From NCBI GenBank assembly GCA_030628805.1, contig DAOVQG010000189.1:1-9348 (forward strand): a stretch of 9,348 nucleotides of DNA, read 5' to 3'. The position numbers and the translations under genes are program-made. Each line of letters begins with the position of its first letter. The stretch's first letter is position 1. The stretch comes from JAGMDK01 sp023128695. GTDB taxonomy: Bacteria; Planctomycetota; Phycisphaerae; UBA1845; Fen-1342. Below, in pieces: positions 1-5,788 of the stretch. The notes beneath the pieces are model-generated. The model did no database searches. It was not told the DNA's origin and worked only from the letters and a program-made list of their open reading frames with translations.

Positions 1-123
1 CAGCAGTCAGCGATCAGCAGTCAGCGGTCAGCGATCAGCGGCCAGCAGTCAGCGATCAGCAGTCAGCGGTCAGCGATCAGCGGCCAGCAGTCAGCGATCA
101 GCAGTCAGCGGTCAGCGATCAGC
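1..123 (+). repeat. Tandem CAGCNNT heptamers in a 42-bp higher-order repeat
   Basis: Almost three copies of a 42-bp unit (1-42, 43-84, 85-123), each made of six 7-bp words beginning CAGC (CAGCAGT, CAGCGAT, CAGCAGT, CAGCGGT, CAGCGAT, CAGCGGC). The copies look identical, which points to recent duplication of the whole 42-bp block. The array starts at the window edge, so its full length is unknown. The same heptamer family recurs at 226-261, 4248-4350, 5532-5552, 5585-5783 and 8548-8666. No gene is seen in 1-275. Confidence 0.95.
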
Positions 124-166
124 TTCCAAGAAGTAAACCGGCACCAGCAAGTAATGTAGCGGCCGT

Positions 167-223
167 GTGTGGCACCGGCATCTTGCCGGTGGATTAATCA
201 CCGGCTGGAAGCCGGTGCCACAC
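167..223. repeat. REP-like palindromic element
   Basis: The ends GTGTGGCACCGGC (167-179) and GCCGGTGCCACAC (211-223) are perfect 13-bp inverted repeats. Inside are two further palindromes: CACCGGCA-TCT-TGCCGGTG (173-191) and CACCGGC-TGGAA-GCCGGTG (199-217). The element can therefore fold as one long hairpin or as two adjacent ones. The same element occurs twice at 9183-9348, beyond the last gene. It resembles planctomycete intergenic REP repeats from memory. A role in transcription termination or mRNA stability is possible but not shown. Confidence 0.85.
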
Positions 224-225
224 TT

Positions 226-261
226 GAAAGCTGACCGCCGAAAGCTGATCGCTGACAGCTT
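226..261 (-). repeat. CAGCNNT-family heptamers, reverse orientation
   Basis: GAAAGCTGACCGCCGAAAGC and following bases are heptamers GCTGACC, GCCGAAA, GCTGATC, GCTGACA, the reverse complement of the words in 1-123. The repeat ends immediately before the Shine-Dalgarno sequence of the first gene. Together with 1-123 it makes a forward-then-reverse arrangement able to pair as a long hairpin, with the REP-like element in its loop. Confidence 0.85.
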
Positions 262-262
262 T

Positions 263-268
263 AAGAGG
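263..268 (+). promoter_or_regulatory. Ribosome binding site deciding a TTG start
   Basis: AAGAGG lies 7 nt upstream of TTG (276-278). The nearest ATG (280-282) is in another frame and leads nowhere, so TTG is the best start for the first HdrA. No convincing -35/-10 promoter could be picked out in 124-260. Confidence 0.7.
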
Positions 269-275
269 TAATTGC

Positions 276-2510
276 TTGGATGCTCAGCCCACACAATCCG
301 CACAGGAGCCGCTGACCGACAAGCGGGCGTTGGTGATTGGCGGCGGGATCGCCGGTATCCAGGCGGCCCTTGATTTGGCCAACGCCCGCATCCGCGTGAC
401 GCTGGTGGAACAGTCGCCGACGTTGGGCGGCCGTATGGCCCAGCTCGATAAGACGTTCCCCACCATGGACTGCTCGATATGAATTTTGGGCCCGAAGGCC
501 ATGGATGCCGGTCGGCATCCCCTCATCGAGGTAGTCACGAACGCGGAAGTCATCGAGTGCCGGGGAGAGCCGGGGAATTTCCGCGTCCGCGTCCGTAAGA
601 ACCCGCGTTACGTCCGCGAAGACCTGTGCGTCGCTTGCGGGCAGTGCGTGGATGTCTGTCCCCAGGTCGGCGGCAACGAGTTCGATGTCGGGCTCAAGGC
701 TCGCAAGGCGATCTACCGACCCTATCCCCAATCGGTGCCGGCGGCGTACGTGATCGACCGCCGGGCGTGCCTCAATCTCGAGGGTTTCCTCAGCGAGAAA
801 CAGCGCCTGCGGCTCGAGAAGATGCAGAAGATCAAACAGCGCAAGCAGCGCGATTATCCCGCGAATATCCTCGTCTGCGGACACTGCACCGGGGTTTGCG
901 ACGTCGACGCGATCGACTTCGACATGCGGCCGGAGGAGTTCGAGCTCAATGTCGGTGCGGTCCTGGTGGCGGTGGGTTTCCAGGAGTTCGACGCCCGCAA
1001 GCTGGGCAATTACGGCTACGGCCGCTTCCCCAACGTGGTCACCAGCCTCGAGTTAGAGCGGATGCTGAATGCCTCGGGCGTCACCCAGGGCCACGTGGTG
1101 CGGCCGTCGGACATGCGGACCCCTATACGTATCGTGTTCATCCAGTGCGTCGGGGCTCGCGGCGAGGGGGGCCGACCATACTGTAGCCGCTTCTGCTGCA
1201 TGAATGCGGTGAAGGACTCGATGCTGATGAGGCAGCACGATCCCGAGGTGGAGGACGTGACGATCCTCTACACCGATCTGCGGGCGTTCGGAAAGGGCTT
1301 TGACGATTTCGTGCAGCGGGCGCGAGACGAGCAGAGTGCCAATTTCGTCCGCGGCCGACCCGCGAAGATCGAGCGCGTGCCCGAGGACGACACGCTCGAA
1401 GTTTTTGTCGAAGACACACTCGGACACCAGCAGAAGCGTATCCCGGCCGATCTGGTGGTCCTCTCGGTCGCCGCGGCGCCGAACGACGGCGCGCTCAAGC
1501 TGGCCGAGATATTGGGCATCGAGACCGATGCGTACGGTTTCATCGCCCGCCGAGACCCCGCGATTTCCGCCGTCGAATCCACCCGCGAGGGCGTTTTTGT
1601 CTGCGGCAGCGCCAGCGGACCGCAGGTGATCCCGGATTGCGTGGCACAAGCCTCGGCGGTGGCGGCGCGAGCCCAGTTATATTTCACCGATCATCGGGTT
1701 GAGGTGGGTGATACGTCCGGTACGGAGCCCGGACGCTACAAAGAGGGTGGCGCGGGCGTCCCGCCCGCGAGCGATGAGCCACTGGACCTCTCCGGACCGC
1801 CGCGGGTCGGCGTGCTGGTTTGTCACTGCGGGATCAACATCGGGGGCGTGCTGGACATCGAGGATCTGGTACGTCGAGCGGCTGACATCCCGGATGTGGT
1901 TGTAGCCGAGGAGAATATGTTCGCGTGCTCGACGACGGGGCAGGACGCGTTGGTCGAGTTGATCCGCGATCACAAGCTGAATCGCATTGTGATCGCCGCT
2001 TGCACGCCGCGCACGCACGAGCCGATCTTCCGCGCGTGTTGCGCGCGGCTCGGATTAAATCCGTACCTGGTGGAAATGGTCAACATTCGGGACCAGTGTT
2101 CGTGGGTACACGCGCACGAGCGGGAGGCGGCCCAGGAGAAGGCCCACACGCTGATCCGGATGGGCATCGCTCGGGCTCGCTATTTGGAGCCGCTCCAGGA
2201 GGGCGAGGCCCCGATGACGCGCGCGGCCCTCGTGATCGGCGGCGGCATCGCCGGCATCCAGGCCGCCACCGATCTGGCCGTGCAAGGCTTCCCGGTCACG
2301 CTGGTGGAGAAAACCGACCAGCTCGGCGGCCGTCTCGCCGAGCCGAACCTGATGTATCTCTACCCCAACTTGCGTCCGGCGGCGGAAGTGTTGGAGCAGA
2401 AGATTAAACGCTTGCAGGAGTCTGGCGCGCGGGTCCTACTGAACGCCGAGGTCGAGAACATCACCGGCTTCGTGGGCAATTTCGAGGCAACGCTGTCGAT
2501 TGACGATTGA
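276..2510 (+). CDS. hdrA: Tandem HdrA-like flavoprotein, selenocysteine-containing (5' part)
   Basis: HdrA-type FAD/Fe-S subunit of a soluble heterodisulfide-reductase-like complex, probably cytoplasmic. With TGA 480-482 read as selenocysteine (residue 69) the product is 744 aa. Module 1: FAD motif GGGIAG (residues 22-27), MDCSI-U-ILGPK (64-74), ferredoxin cysteines 118/121/124/128, second set 165 then 201/204/208 separated by an unusual lysine/arginine-rich 35-residue stretch, and the HdrA motif CVGARGEGGRPYCSRFCC. A linker (about 470-510) contains a translated GGAGVPPAS repeat. Module 2 opens with the HdrA N-terminal domain (VGVLVCHCGINIGG, about 511; AACTPRTHEPIF) and a second FAD motif GGGIAG (about 653), but where module 1 has DCSIU it reads PNLMYLYPNLRP, so it lacks the Cys/Sec ligand. 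The frame stops at TGA 2508-2510 inside a repeat insertion; the rest of module 2 follows in the same frame at 2514-3674. Start TTG 276 chosen by its SD. Confidence 0.9.
480..482 (+). other. Selenocysteine codon (in-frame TGA) in HdrA module 1
   Basis: TGA sits between MDCSI and ILGPKAMDAGRHP with no frame change; the HdrA family normally has Cys or Sec here. HdrA is a known selenoprotein in several hydrogenotrophic methanogens. A SECIS-like hairpin follows at 503-520, and the paralogue has a TGA at the identical position (6398-6400). Confidence 0.93.
503..520 (+). promoter_or_regulatory. Bacterial-type SECIS hairpin
   Basis: GGATGCC (503-509) pairs perfectly with GGCATCC (514-520) around a GGTC tetraloop (510-513). 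GGUC in the apical loop matches the SelB-binding loop of the E. coli fdhF SECIS. It lies 20 nt after the TGA, with 27 nt between TGA and the loop, which is within the range I know for bacterial SECIS elements. It is also coding (DAGRHP). Confidence 0.85.
1744..1775 (+). repeat. Translated GGAGVPPAS repeat in the HdrA inter-module linker
   Basis: GAGGGTGGCGCGGGCGTCCC and the following CGCCCGCGAGC encode EGGAGVPPAS. The core GCGGGC-GTCCC-GCCCGC is a small hairpin. I recognise this as a dispersed repeat common in planctomycete genomes (from memory). It lies in the low-conservation linker between the two HdrA modules, where an insertion would be tolerated. Confidence 0.6.
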
Positions 2511-2604
2511 CGATTGCAGATTGACGATTGTCAGGCGGGAGATAACGCTGAATCACCAAACGCTGGTACCCAATCGTCAATCGTCAATCGTAAACCGTCA
2601 ATCG
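2497..2604. repeat. Inverted pair of CAATCGT heptamer arms inside hdrA
   Basis: A 34-nt arm in the TTGACGA orientation (2497-2530) and a 34-nt arm in the CAATCGT orientation (2571-2604) are near-perfect inverted repeats (about four mismatches) around a 40-nt spacer. The total is 108 nt, a multiple of three, so the HdrA frame is kept on both sides. The first arm introduces TGA 2508-2510. It is flanked by AACGCTGTC (2489-2497) and AACGTTGTC (2606-2614), which resemble a target-site duplication. Confidence 0.85.
2508..2510 (+). other. In-frame TGA within the repeat insertion, interrupting HdrA module 2
   Basis: The codons run TCG ATT GAC GAT TGA CGA TTG, then continue in the same frame through a stop-free translated repeat into SVGAIILAFGADLHDP, a normal continuation of HdrA module 2. 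No GGTC-loop hairpin like those at 503-520 and 6422-6437 is visible after this TGA, so selenocysteine insertion is less likely here than termination. Confidence 0.85.
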
Positions 2605-3674
2605 AAACGTTGTCCGTCGGAGCGATCATTCTCGCGTTCGGGGCTGATCTGCACGATCCACAAGACGAATACGGCTACGGCAAGCTATCGAATGTTCTTA
2701 CCAGCGAGCAACTGGAAAAAGCCTTCTGCGCAGAGAATGCTACTACTCAACCAATCGTCAATCGTCAATCATCAACCGTCAATCGAGCCCTCAATCGTCA
2801 ATCGTTAATCGTCAATCGTCAATCGTTAATCGTCAATGCCAAAAGCGCTTCATTCATCCTATGCGTGGGCTCCCGCGATCCGGAGTGTTTCTCGGGCTGC
2901 TCGCGGTACTGCTGCCCGACGGCTATCAAGCAAGCGATGCAGCTCTGTGAGCGGGGCATCGACACGACCATCTTCTACCGCGATATTCGCACGATCTCGA
3001 CCGGGGCCGAGGAGATGTATCGCGAAGCCCGCGGGAAAGGTGTTCTCTTTATCCGCATCCCGCCGGGGCAGAAGCCGGAGATGATAGGTAAAGATCGGGT
3101 CGAGGCCGTACGCTGCTTCGACGACCTGCTGGGGCGGCGGCTGGAGGTGCCGACCGATCTGGTGGTGCTCAGCGTCGGCATGCGGCCACGGCAGCCGGAG
3201 ACGGATAAGTTCCACGACCTGCTCAAGACCAGCGTCGGGCTCGATGGCTTCTTTCTGGAGCGACACCCCGAACTGGCCCCGGTCGAGACCGCCGTCGAGG
3301 GCGTGCTGCTGGCCGGGACGGTACAGGGGCCGAAGGATATCGTCGACACCGTCGCCCAGGCCTCGGCGGCGGCCGCCAAGGCTTCCGTGTTCCTGGCGTA
3401 CGACAAGGTGAAGCAGGATCCGGCGGTGGCAGTCGTGGACGAGGTGAAATGTCGCGCTTGCGGCAAGTGTGTTGAGATCTGTCAGTTTCAGGCCCCGCAA
3501 CTGGTGGAGACCGAGCCGGGTGTTTTTGCCGCCAACATCAACGCGGCGCTGTGCAAGGGTTGTGGTACCTGCGCGAGCTGGTGTCCCTCCGGCGCGATCA
3601 CTTCCAAGCATTTCACGGACCAGCAGGTGCATGCCATGATCGACGCGTTCTTCGCCGAGGAGTCGGTGTCATGA
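2514..3674 (+). CDS. hdrA: C-terminal part of HdrA module 2 (same frame as 276-2510)
   Basis: Completes the second HdrA module: SVGAIILAFGADLHDP, the cysteine motif CVGSRDPECFSGCSRYCC (residues 117-134 counted from TTG 2514), the end of the FAD domain (GVLLAGTVQGPKDIVDTVAQA), and two [4Fe-4S] ferredoxin motifs (Cys 313/316/319/323 and 347/350/353/357). Roughly residues 1-30 and 79-108 are repeat-derived (SSIVNRKPSI; IVNRQSSTVNRALNRQSLIV). If translated separately, TTG 2514 is a candidate start but has no SD; otherwise it is reached by readthrough of TGA 2508-2510, giving 1132 aa in all. Conservation downstream of the TGA is intact, with no second stop or frameshift, which argues against an old pseudogene. 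The stop TGA (3672-3674) overlaps the ATG of mvhD. Confidence 0.75.
   Translation: MQIDDCQAGDNAESPNAGTQSSIVNRKPSIETLSVGAIILAFGADLHDPQDEYGYGKLSNVLTSEQLEKAFCAENATTQPIVNRQSSTVNRALNRQSLIVNRQSLIVNAKSASFILCVGSRDPECFSGCSRYCCPTAIKQAMQLCERGIDTTIFYRDIRTISTGAEEMYREARGKGVLFIRIPPGQKPEMIGKDRVEAVRCFDDLLGRRLEVPTDLVVLSVGMRPRQPETDKFHDLLKTSVGLDGFFLERHPELAPVETAVEGVLLAGTVQGPKDIVDTVAQASAAAAKASVFLAYDKVKQDPAVAVVDEVKCRACGKCVEICQFQAPQLVETEPGVFAANINAALCKGCGTCASWCPSGAITSKHFTDQQVHAMIDAFFAEESVS
2752..2837 (+). repeat. Translated CAATCGT heptamer array in HdrA module 2
   Basis: About 86 nt of mostly 7-nt words CAATCGT with variants (CAATCAT, CAACCGT, TAATCGT), broken once by GAGCCCT. In frame it reads IVNRQSSTVNRALNRQSLIV and onward. 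It lies between LEKAFCAEN and the HdrA core FILCVGSRDPE, where the other two modules have a variable loop (NASGVTQGHVVRPSD; CAGGPTAGHFVRPGD). Only the stop-free orientation is present. Confidence 0.9.
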
Positions 3675-4303
3675 CCCACCCGCGGCAACCCAATCAGAAC
3701 CCGAAGCGCGAACAGAACCCGAAGCGTGAGCGAGGGAATTCCCTCGCTTACGCTACGGGTTCTGATTCCCTCGCTTACGCTACGGGTTCTGATTCCCTCG
3801 CTGACGCTTCGGGTTCTGATTCCCTCGCTTACGCTTCGGGTTCTGATGGGGGGGCCACCTGGAATCCGAGCATTGTGGTCTTTGCCTGCAACTGGTGCTC
3901 GTACGCGGGGGCCGATACCGCCGGCGTGTCTCGTATCCAGCATCAGCCACACTTCCGGATGATCCGGGTGATGTGCTCGGGGCGGATTCAGCCGGGCTTC
4001 GTGCTGCGAGCCTTCGAGAAAGGGGCCGACGGCGTGTTGGTCTCGGGCTGCCACTTCGGCGACTGCCATTACGTCTTTGGCAACGAGCGGGCCGTCGAGC
4101 AATTCGAGAAAACCAAGAACGTCGTCAGGTTACTGGGTCTGGAAGAGGGGCGTCTACGGCTGGAATGGATCAGCGCGGCCGAGGGCGCCCGCTTCGCGGA
4201 AGTCATCAATGAGTTCACCGAGCAGGTCCGCCAATTGGGGCCTAGTAAGCTTTCAGCGGTCAGCTTTCAGCGATCAGCCAGAAAGCACAGAGAGGAAAGC
4301 TGA
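3671..4303 (+). CDS. mvhD: MvhD-like [2Fe-2S] electron-transfer subunit with repeat-derived ends
   Basis: MvhD links an electron donor (in methanogens the MvhAG hydrogenase) to HdrA through a [2Fe-2S] cluster. The conserved core begins at about residue 63 (NPSIVVFACNWCSYAGADTA) and holds the family cysteines: CNWC, MCSG and GCHFGDCHY; it ends with LRLEWISAAEGARFAEVINEF. Length is 210 aa; known MvhD proteins are nearer 130-150. The excess is repeat sequence: an N-terminal stretch from the 27-bp repeat (SLAYATGSDSLAYATGSD and so on) and a C-terminal tail LSAVSFQRSARKHREES from the CAGCNNT repeat, whose reverse arm supplies the TGA stop. ATG 3671 overlaps the HdrA stop (ATGA), so translation is probably coupled. 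A start after the repeat would give a normal-length protein but no ATG with SD is seen there. Confidence 0.88.
   Translation: MTHPRQPNQNPKREQNPKRERGNSLAYATGSDSLAYATGSDSLADASGSDSLAYASGSDGGATWNPSIVVFACNWCSYAGADTAGVSRIQHQPHFRMIRVMCSGRIQPGFVLRAFEKGADGVLVSGCHFGDCHYVFGNERAVEQFEKTKNVVRLLGLEEGRLRLEWISAAEGARFAEVINEFTEQVRQLGPSKLSAVSFQRSARKHREES
3713..3844. repeat. 27-bp tandem repeat (DSLAYATGS / RTRSVSEG type), translated
   Basis: Four 27-bp units (3737-3763, 3764-3790, 3791-3817, 3818-3844) encode NSLAYATGS, DSLAYATGS, DSLADASGS and DSLAYASGS. They are preceded by an inverted half (3713-3738, CAGAACCCGAAGCGTGAGCG and so on), giving a palindromic junction at GGGAATTCCC. Read on the minus strand the units give RTRSVSEGI, a repeat I associate with Planctomycetota. 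A partial copy (CAGAACCCGAAGCGCGAA) lies at 3695-3712. Confidence 0.92.
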
Positions 4304-4350
4304 CCGCTGAAAGCTGATAGCTGAATGCTGACCGCTGAAAGCTGAAAGCT
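4248..4350. repeat. CAGCNNT inverted-repeat element at the mvhD-hdrD junction
   Basis: Arms 4248-4268 and 4295-4315 are perfect 21-bp inverted repeats with a 26-nt loop. More reverse heptamers (GCTGATA, GCTGAAT, GCTGACC, GCTGAAA) continue to 4350. The forward arm is translated as the MvhD tail; the reverse arm contains its TGA stop (4301-4303). The element ends just before the GGAG of the next gene. Such a stem could act as an attenuator or an mRNA processing or stability element, but no U-tract typical of a terminator directly follows the 21-bp stem. Confidence 0.9.
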
Positions 4351-4367
4351 TTTTGGAGTTTTCGTCG

Positions 4368-5582
4368 ATGCCGGACACGGAAGGCGAAACGCAGGACATA
4401 CTCGCGGAGGCGGCCCGCACGAGCCGGGCCTGGGCCTGCTACGATTGCGGCAAGTGCACCGCCACCTGCCCGATCGCACGGGTCGGCGACAACTACAGCC
4501 CGCGGCGACACATCCTGGCCGCCAACGCGGGTCGGCGGCAGGATATCATCGAGAACGGCTCCCTCGCCAATTGCCTGACCTGTAGCCTGTGTGATCAACG
4601 CTGCCCGGCTCAGGTCGGCTACACCGCACTGGTCCAAAAGCTGCGGGAAATGTCCTATCGCGAGGGCGTCGAGCCGGAATGCCCCCACGGCGGAGCCCTG
4701 CAATCCATGATGCGGATGATGGCCCGCGGCGGCATGGAACAGAAACGGCTGGAGTGGCTAACCGATGACTTGCAAACGGAAACCGAAAAAGGTGACGTGT
4801 TCTTCTGGACCGGCTGCTCGATGTACTACGACGCCTTCTTCCCCGATATGCAGGTCAATACGCTGGCGGGAACCAGGGCCGCCGTGCGGCTGCTGAATAA
4901 TTTCGGCATCACGCCGGTGGTCTCGCCGGAGGAACGCTGTTGCGGGCACGATCTGCTCTGGAACGGCGATCGTAAGAACTTCGAGCTGCTCGCCCGGCAC
5001 AATGTAAAGCTGGTCGCCGAGAGCGGGGCGGATGTACTGGTTATTTCCTGTGCCGAGTGCCTGCGGACGTGGAAGCTGGATTACGAGCCGTTTTTCGAGA
5101 GTAAACCGCCGGAAATCGTACACATCAGCGAGTATCTGGACGACCGCTGGGGGGCGCTGAAGTTCAAAGCCGATACCAAACGGCGGGTCACATACCAGGA
5201 CCCGTGCCGTTTAGGCCGTCACTTGGGCATCTATAAAACTCCCCGCCGGATGCTCGCCGCTGTTCCAGGACTGGAGTTGGTCGAAATGCCGCGTTCCGGG
5301 CCGGCGGCGATGTGCTGCGCGGGTGGGACCTGGTCCAACTGCGACCGCTATGCCAAGCAAATCCAGGTGGATCGGCTGCGCGAAGCCCGCGCGACCGGAG
5401 CCGCGGTGTTGGTGACGGCGTGCCCGAAGTGCCAGATACACTTCCGATGTGCGATGCAGGACCCCAACCTCAAGGACGAGATCGAGATAGAATTGCGAGA
5501 CGTAGCAGAAATGGTGGAAGAAGCTATCAACGATCAGCAGTCAGCGGTCAGCCAGAGTGACGCCTCGAAGTCCAAAAGCTAA
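4368..5582 (+). CDS. hdrD: HdrD-like subunit (HdrC-HdrB fusion)
   Basis: Reductive-site subunit of an Hdr-like complex, 404 aa. N-terminal HdrC-like part: two [4Fe-4S] motifs, Cys 24/27/30/34 (CYDCGKCTATCP) and 69/72/75/79 (CLTCSLCDQRCP). The rest is HdrB-like with two CCG domains: Cys150-x40-CC(191/192)-x35-CAEC, and Cys280-x35-CC(316/317)-x34-CPKC. Such domains bind the non-cubane [4Fe-4S] clusters that reduce the heterodisulfide in methanogens; the bacterial substrate is unknown. No membrane segment is seen. ATG 4368 is preferred over an upstream TTG (4353) because GGAG (4355-4358) is spaced 9 nt from it. The tail NDQQSAVSQ is repeat-derived. It is the probable partner of the upstream HdrA and MvhD; the HdrA-MvhD-HdrD trio also recalls BamE-BamF-BamD of class II benzoyl-CoA reductase, but no other Bam gene is present. 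Confidence 0.88.
   Translation: MPDTEGETQDILAEAARTSRAWACYDCGKCTATCPIARVGDNYSPRRHILAANAGRRQDIIENGSLANCLTCSLCDQRCPAQVGYTALVQKLREMSYREGVEPECPHGGALQSMMRMMARGGMEQKRLEWLTDDLQTETEKGDVFFWTGCSMYYDAFFPDMQVNTLAGTRAAVRLLNNFGITPVVSPEERCCGHDLLWNGDRKNFELLARHNVKLVAESGADVLVISCAECLRTWKLDYEPFFESKPPEIVHISEYLDDRWGALKFKADTKRRVTYQDPCRLGRHLGIYKTPRRMLAAVPGLELVEMPRSGPAAMCCAGGTWSNCDRYAKQIQVDRLREARATGAAVLVTACPKCQIHFRCAMQDPNLKDEIEIELRDVAEMVEEAINDQQSAVSQSDASKSKS
5532..5552 (+). repeat. Translated CAGCNNT heptamers at the hdrD 3' end
   Basis: GATCAGCAGTCAGCGGTCAG and the next base are forward heptamers encoding DQQSAVS in the HdrD C-terminus. They are the forward counterpart of the reverse array at 5585-5783, repeating the forward-then-reverse layout seen at the other junctions. 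Confidence 0.85.
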
Positions 5583-5584
5583 GT

Positions 5585-5783
5585 GTTGAAAGCTGAGAGT
5601 TGAAAGCTGAGAGCTGAGAGCTGAAAGCTGAGAGCTGAAAGCTGAAAGCTGAGAGCTGAAAGCTGAAAGCTGAGAGCTGAAAGCTGAGAGCTGAAAGCTG
5701 AAAGCTGAGAGCTGAAAGCTGAAAGCTGAGAGCTGAAAGCTGAAAGCTGAGAGCTGAAAGCTGAGAGCTGAGAGCTGAAAGCT
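5585..5783 (-). repeat. Array of 28 GCTGARA heptamers between hdrD and hdrA2
   Basis: Twenty-eight 7-nt words in perfect register from 5585 to 5780, followed by GCT. Words are GCTGAAA or GCTGAGA, except two GTTGAAA near the start. The order is largely AAG (A=GCTGAAA, G=GCTGAGA), a 21-bp higher-order unit. It fills almost the whole 206-nt gap between the hdrD stop and the next ATG. On the minus strand it would read SQLSAFS repeats, which I treat as non-genic. No other feature is seen in this gap. Confidence 0.95.
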
Positions 5784-5788
5784 ATTAT

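Noticed and set aside
480..486. Frameshift or separate genes as the reason for the breaks at 482 and 6400
   Set aside because: The reading frame is identical on both sides of each TGA, and MDCSI-x-ILGPK is a continuous family motif in both paralogues.
261..884. 207-aa minus-strand frame over the hdrA start, and similar antisense frames at 1053-1649, 2859-3632 and 8665-9336
   Set aside because: All are antisense shadows of strongly supported genes, or run into repeats (the last reads through the REP-like units as CGTGFQPV/PARCRCHTRP).
2508..2560. Third selenocysteine codon at TGA 2508-2510
   Set aside because: The TGA is repeat-derived rather than at a Cys/Sec motif, and I see no GGTC-loop hairpin at the spacing of the other two. 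Kept as an in-frame stop of uncertain effect.
4295..4360. Rho-independent terminator between mvhD and hdrD
   Set aside because: The 21-bp stem is long but AT/GC mixed and not followed directly by a T-run; the TTTTT at 4350-4354 comes 35 nt later, next to the hdrD SD, so termination is not supported.
5585..5783. CRISPR array
   Set aside because: Units are 7 bp, contiguous, with no unique spacers; no cas genes in the window. The same applies to the array at 1-123.
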